Source: Blakeslea trispora
Lineage: Eukaryota > Mucoromycota > Mucoromycetes > Mucorales > Choanephoraceae
NCBI GenBank assembly: GCA_025331445.1
Contig: JAIWNE010000080.1
Location: forward strand, 62,001-126,000
Length of the DNA stretch: 64,000 bases
Reading direction: 5' to 3'
Below, in pieces: positions 60,061 to 64,000 of the stretch. How positions within the stretch are numbered: position 1 is the first letter of the stretch; each line of letters begins with the position of its first letter. Both the position numbers and the translations under genes were made by a program. A model generated the notes under the pieces. It ran no database searches. It saw only the letters and a list, made by a program, of their open reading frames with translations, and was not told the DNA's origin.

Positions 60061-60704
60061 TTATTTGGTAACTACAAGGGCAGAGGAACGTCATCAGTCA
60101 ATTGATCTTTTTTTTTTCCGAGAAATAAACAAATGAAAATAGAAACTTACCACCAATAACACCACAAGCCAAACGGTCACCAGCATTACCAGTAGTGGCA
60201 GAGAGTTCGTGACCACCAAGACCAAGATCATCTTCATCAGCGTGAACAATGACAGTACGACTTTTTGATAGATATGAGATAAAGTGTGCATGAATTACAA
60301 AGCTGCTGTCACTTACCCGATGATAGACAAAGGACCGATCAACTTCAATTGAGAGTCTTCAACCTTCAAGGTAGCTTCACCAGAGGCGTTGGCAGTGATG
60401 TTACCCAAATCACCAGCATGACGGACTTCGGCTTCGGGAGCACCGTGAGTCTTACCGTGAGGGTTGTAGTGAGGACCAGCAGAGATACAACCTAAAATAA
60501 CCATGAGTATCTATGGATGCCTTTTATGTATTTTATTTTACCGTTAGTGTTGTCACCGAATTCGTGAATATGGAAACCGTGCTTGCCGGGCTTCAAACCA
60601 GTGAAAGAAGCATCAACAACGACGGGAGCATCTTCGGAAGCTTGAGAGAACTTGACAACACCAGAGATATCGGCACCCTTGAGAACAGCAATAGCGTTAA
60701 CCAT
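60061..60704 (-). CDS. SOD1: Cu/Zn superoxide dismutase
   Basis: Four exons on the minus strand (60704-60542, 60491-60317, 60260-60151 and 60071-60061) give 152 aa, the standard cytosolic Cu/Zn-SOD size. Copper and zinc ligands are in place: His45 and His47 in GFHIHEFGD, His62, His70 and His79 around [14 protein letters not shown] and RHAGDLGN, Asp82, and a His in [12 protein letters not shown]. The disulfide partners are Cys56 (GCISAG) and the Cys in RLACGVIG. The last exon is only 11 nt and encodes the end VTK. Codons are biased as in ATP7, suggesting high expression. A TATA-like tatttataa lies at 60781-60789. Confidence 0.97.
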
Positions 60705-61303
60705 TTTATTTAAAGTTAGAATTTAATCAATAAGTAAAAAAAGAAGAAAAAAAAAAAGAGCACAAAAAAAAACAAATGCTTATTTATAACTTCATCTTTC
60801 ATGGGAGACAAGATTATTTTCGCGTCATAAACTTTCAAGGTTTAGTAAGCATGATTTAAGCCAATCAAAATCAAGACTAAAGCAAAACTTTATCGGATTG
60901 AATTTATGCGGTCCAAGCAAGATCTCATTTGATTTTGATCCACAGTTCTCTCTCTCTCTCTCTCTCAGACCGGACAGTTTTTTGTTTGTTTGGTTCGGAT
61001 TACTTTTGATTGAGTCCTACAATCATATAGAGCTGGCTTGCTATAACAAAAGAGAGTCTCTTTAGACGCTCTATTTCTAGAACATTAGCTGAAGTTGATT
61101 TAAAGCATTAGATTGGAGCACCGACAGAAAACAGTTTGTAGAAGATGTTGATGCTTATTTTTGTGTGTTAATCAACCAATCAATCAACTACCAGAACAAT
61201 CAAATGATAAATATTGTCAGGCTGAAATATTCACTGCATAAAAGAATCCGAATTTATGACTATATAGCTGTATGGTGATGATTTGTAAGGGGATATAAAG
61301 AAT

Positions 61304-61338
<35 letters not shown>

Positions 61339-62735
61339 AAAAGAAAGCACTATGTATCAAGGCAGAGAGGCTTATATATGAGATTATGGTATATCTGTTT
61401 ATCTTAATAGTTTTGTTTAGTGAATACATTGTATGCATTTGATAAAATGAATGATACAAAATGAATTTATATGTTTTTTTAGAGTAAGCAGTAATAAGGA
61501 TTTTGATCATCTATAAGCATTCTTTTAGACAGTAGAGAGTGTGTGTTAAGCGGACAGTAGCAGACAATAGCAGTAAGCGAGTGATTTCAGATGACAACTT
61601 TATACCTTTTTCTCTCTCTCAGTGTGGGATATGACTTGTTAGTATACAACAGCCAAGTATGTCACCAATTCAAGGCAGGATAAAAAGAAAAGCCAAATGA
61701 ATACTCTTTAAACAAGATGAGCTGTTGAACTAGAAATTCAATGTCCTTTACTGCTATAGATTCTTTGTAGAACTGTCCAATACCTTATCACCCAAGTCTT
61801 CAAACCTCTAATTAAGAATGAAATAGCCTAATTTTTCAGGGTCTAAAATTCATAGTATGATTAGATAGATTAAAGGGCTTTAAATCGATCATTTAAATGA
61901 CCTAAAAAGTTATCAGATCGAGCCATAAAACAAGTTATTCTCAGATGTTTAGCTGCTTTTCTCTCTTTTTTTTTTTGGGCATTCAAATCAAGGTATCTGA
62001 CGCCATACAACCAGGCTAGATTACATAGACTTATGACAGCATCGTTGGTAACACATAGGCATTTAGGTTAAGCTAGAAAGTGCAAATACCAAATAAGCAA
62101 GTTTTTTCACTTTTTGGAACACTTGAATTCCTAGGAAAACATACTTTCCGATTTTGCTTGTTCCGTTTAATACTCTTTTCTGCACGAGAAATAGGTGACG
62201 AATAGACTTCATTATTTACGTTTGTTAAAGAAGAGAGATTCGCTGTATAAGATTTGCTGTTATTTTACGGCTTTTGAAATAGTGTATTGTATATGGCTGT
62301 TTAACAGTAGCAGATTTTGATGGATTGAATGAATAAACGATTTGATTTTTTTTTGGTTCTGACTGTACAGGTTTAAAGTTGTCTTGCTAAAGGTTTAAAG
62401 CAGATTGTAAAGGTTGACCAAGTGCATGCTATTTTCACCCATCAAATTTCTTTAAAATAAATATCAGACAAGGTGCTTTTTAGCAGAAATGATTTAAAAA
62501 AGAAAAAAAGAAAAAAGAAAGCTAGCCAAAGGAAACACAAAATACCAGAGAGTTCTACGCTGATCAATTTTCCAAAACGGGACATTATTTACGTCATGCT
62601 GATGAAATCAAGATACTTTAATTGGGAAGCTTATAATTCAAAAAGGAACCGAATTCGTTGTTTTCAACTCCTTTTGTTTCTCTCTTTAACCCCTCCTCCT
62701 ATACCTTTTTTTTTTTTAAAATCAATTATATCCCT
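60705..62735. other. SOD1 promoter and gene-poor stretch
   Basis: It contains the SOD1 TATA region, a (CT)n tract at 60948-60966, a (GA)n tract at 61306-61336 and several A/T runs. No supported gene. The last 60 bases are T/C-rich, upstream of the gene at 62736. Confidence 0.55.
61306..61336 (+). repeat. GA microsatellite
   Basis: Uninterrupted AG dinucleotide run of about 31 nt. Confidence 0.95.
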
Positions 62736-64000
62736 ATGTTTGAAGGACTTTTTTCAAAAAGAAAAAGGTCACATGACGAAGAAAATGCATTGACAAATCA
62801 GCCAGCAAATGACAGAAGCTTTTTTAAGAGTAAAATGTCAAAATCTGTGCATGGAAAGCCATCCAACAGTCCTCAATTGACCTCGGCAAAAGCAGATCGA
62901 TCTGCCATTTCAGCTCCACCCCAGCTTACAGACAATCATTCATCGGACAGTGAATTGCATTTTTATCAAGGTGGTGTTCGAAAAAAGCATGAGAATTATG
63001 TCAAGTGGATAGGCAGAGTGGGCTTTATTGCTAAAGGTGTTGTCTATGGCTGTATTGGCGTATTGACAATCAGCAACGTTACGGGTGCTTGGACACCAAA
63101 CGGAAGTTCTCAAAATGAATCTCCTCAAGTAAATTCTCTCCTAGAAACACAAGAAAAAGTTCAATGCGTATTAATGATGACATTAGGGAGCATTTTTATT
63201 ACTTGGAGGAATCCCCACGATTGGCAGAACTATTCTGATTGTGATGGCTGTAGGCTTGGTGTTATACATCATATGGAGGTAATGATTTCGCTCAACTTTT
63301 TTTTTATCATTGACTCATCATCATTATCTCAGAATGTGGGAAGCTATCACAGGGCAAGGGAGTGATGCCAGCTTTAGCAAAAAAAAGAACTTTTTCAGAT
63401 ACCGTCTATCACCTTTTGTTAGTGGATTAGTCTATACTGCTTATGCTTACTATGTTATCAGAATGATCTTTCAGACATCTGAAGAGCAACAGGCCAGTGC
63501 TTCAAGTAAAACATTTCCTGCCTCTTGGACTGGTTCTACTCTTGGTAGAGCGGGAATTGGCTTGTTGGGCATTGCCTTCTTGATTGCCTTTACTACTCAG
63601 ATAATCAATGCTGTTACTGGAAACTTTATTCAAGACTTAAAGACAAGCGAACCTGGCGCCAGAAAATGGGAGGCCTTCATCATTCATCTGTTGGGGCGCA
63701 TTGGCTTTGGTGGACGAGCTGCATTGTTTGGTACGATGTCTGGCTTCTTTTGGGACTCTCTTGCAAAAGACAATGAGTCTGGAGAAAAGAATATGGTGGC
63801 TGCTGCTGTCAACAAGCTAGCCACTACAGGTGGTGGTCGATTCTTTATGGTTGTTCTCGGATTGAGTCTGGTGATTTATGCCCTCTTTGCTGTGTTGAAT
63901 GCATACTATAAATACTTTCCTACACCTCCTCCTACACGACATGAGTATTACACTCAAGAAGTTGTGCATCCTGAAGACTCTAGTAGCGAAGATGATAGTG
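62736..64000 (+). CDS. DUF1206-family membrane protein, cut by the window end
   Basis: Three exons are visible: 62736-63128, 63187-63278 and 63333 onward, open to 64000 (at least 384 aa). The first 85 residues are Ser/Lys/Asp-rich and cytosolic-looking. Six or more membrane segments follow, with the DUF1206 pattern of repeated helix pairs that each start with an R-x-G-F/x-x-x-G motif: WIGRVGFIAKGVVYGCIG, RAGIGLLGIAFLI and LGRIGFGGRAALFG. The family is mostly bacterial but occurs in fungi; its function is not known. The end carries PTPPPTRHEYY and an acidic stretch. The 3' end of the gene is missing. Confidence 0.82.

Overview
The window comes from an AT-rich nuclear genome with many short (about 45-90 nt) introns and compact genes. 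The gene set (a VPS11 gene with a minor-spliceosome intron, a fungal SUR7-like membrane protein, DPP5, a fungus-type small catalase) points to a fungus, most likely an early-diverging Mucoromycota (Mucorales-like) species. That placement is inference from gene content and style; no marker locus is present.

Layout: 0-4.7 kb is gene-poor, with a tRNA-Asp and the possible first exon of a minus-strand gene at the edge. From 4.7 to 27.9 kb lies a housekeeping block: secreted dipeptidyl-peptidase DPP5, diphthamide synthase DPH1, a SUR7/PalI-like four-TM protein, a fragment resembling an ABC-transporter N-terminus, an ankyrin+DIL protein, a DCAF-type WD40 protein head-to-head with VPS11, an acidic orphan with a C-terminal membrane segment, and TMA20/MCTS1. 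From 28 to 41.6 kb is repeat-rich: two degraded transposon relics flank an intact NVJ2/TEX2-like SMP-domain gene. One relic carries a USP-like and the other an OTU-like cysteine-protease domain. After this come GC-richer non-coding blocks. Genes for ATP synthase subunit d and a PQ-loop transporter follow at 41.7-44 kb.

From 44.6 to 52.2 kb is the most unusual locus: a 1.2 kb inverted duplication whose arms each hold a small secreted Ala/Ser- then Asp/His-rich protein gene. Promoter, GTT/AAC microsatellite, 5' UTR, signal peptide and a 3' UTR with its own 83-nt intron are almost identical between arms, while the mature protein parts are strongly diverged. A catalase gene and a small orphan sit between the arms. 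From 53 to 64 kb are a YJU2B/CCDC130-like splicing-factor gene, three orphans, the mitochondrial S-adenosylmethionine carrier, Cu/Zn superoxide dismutase and a DUF1206 membrane protein cut by the window end.

Functional themes: mitochondrial function (ATP synthase d, SAM carrier), oxidative-stress defence (catalase, SOD1), vacuole and contact-site biology (VPS11, PQ-loop protein, NVJ2-like), and translation (DPH1, TMA20). No operons or CRISPR arrays are present. Exon junctions were derived by eye and checked by reading-frame phase; every multi-exon model listed as a gene closes in frame.
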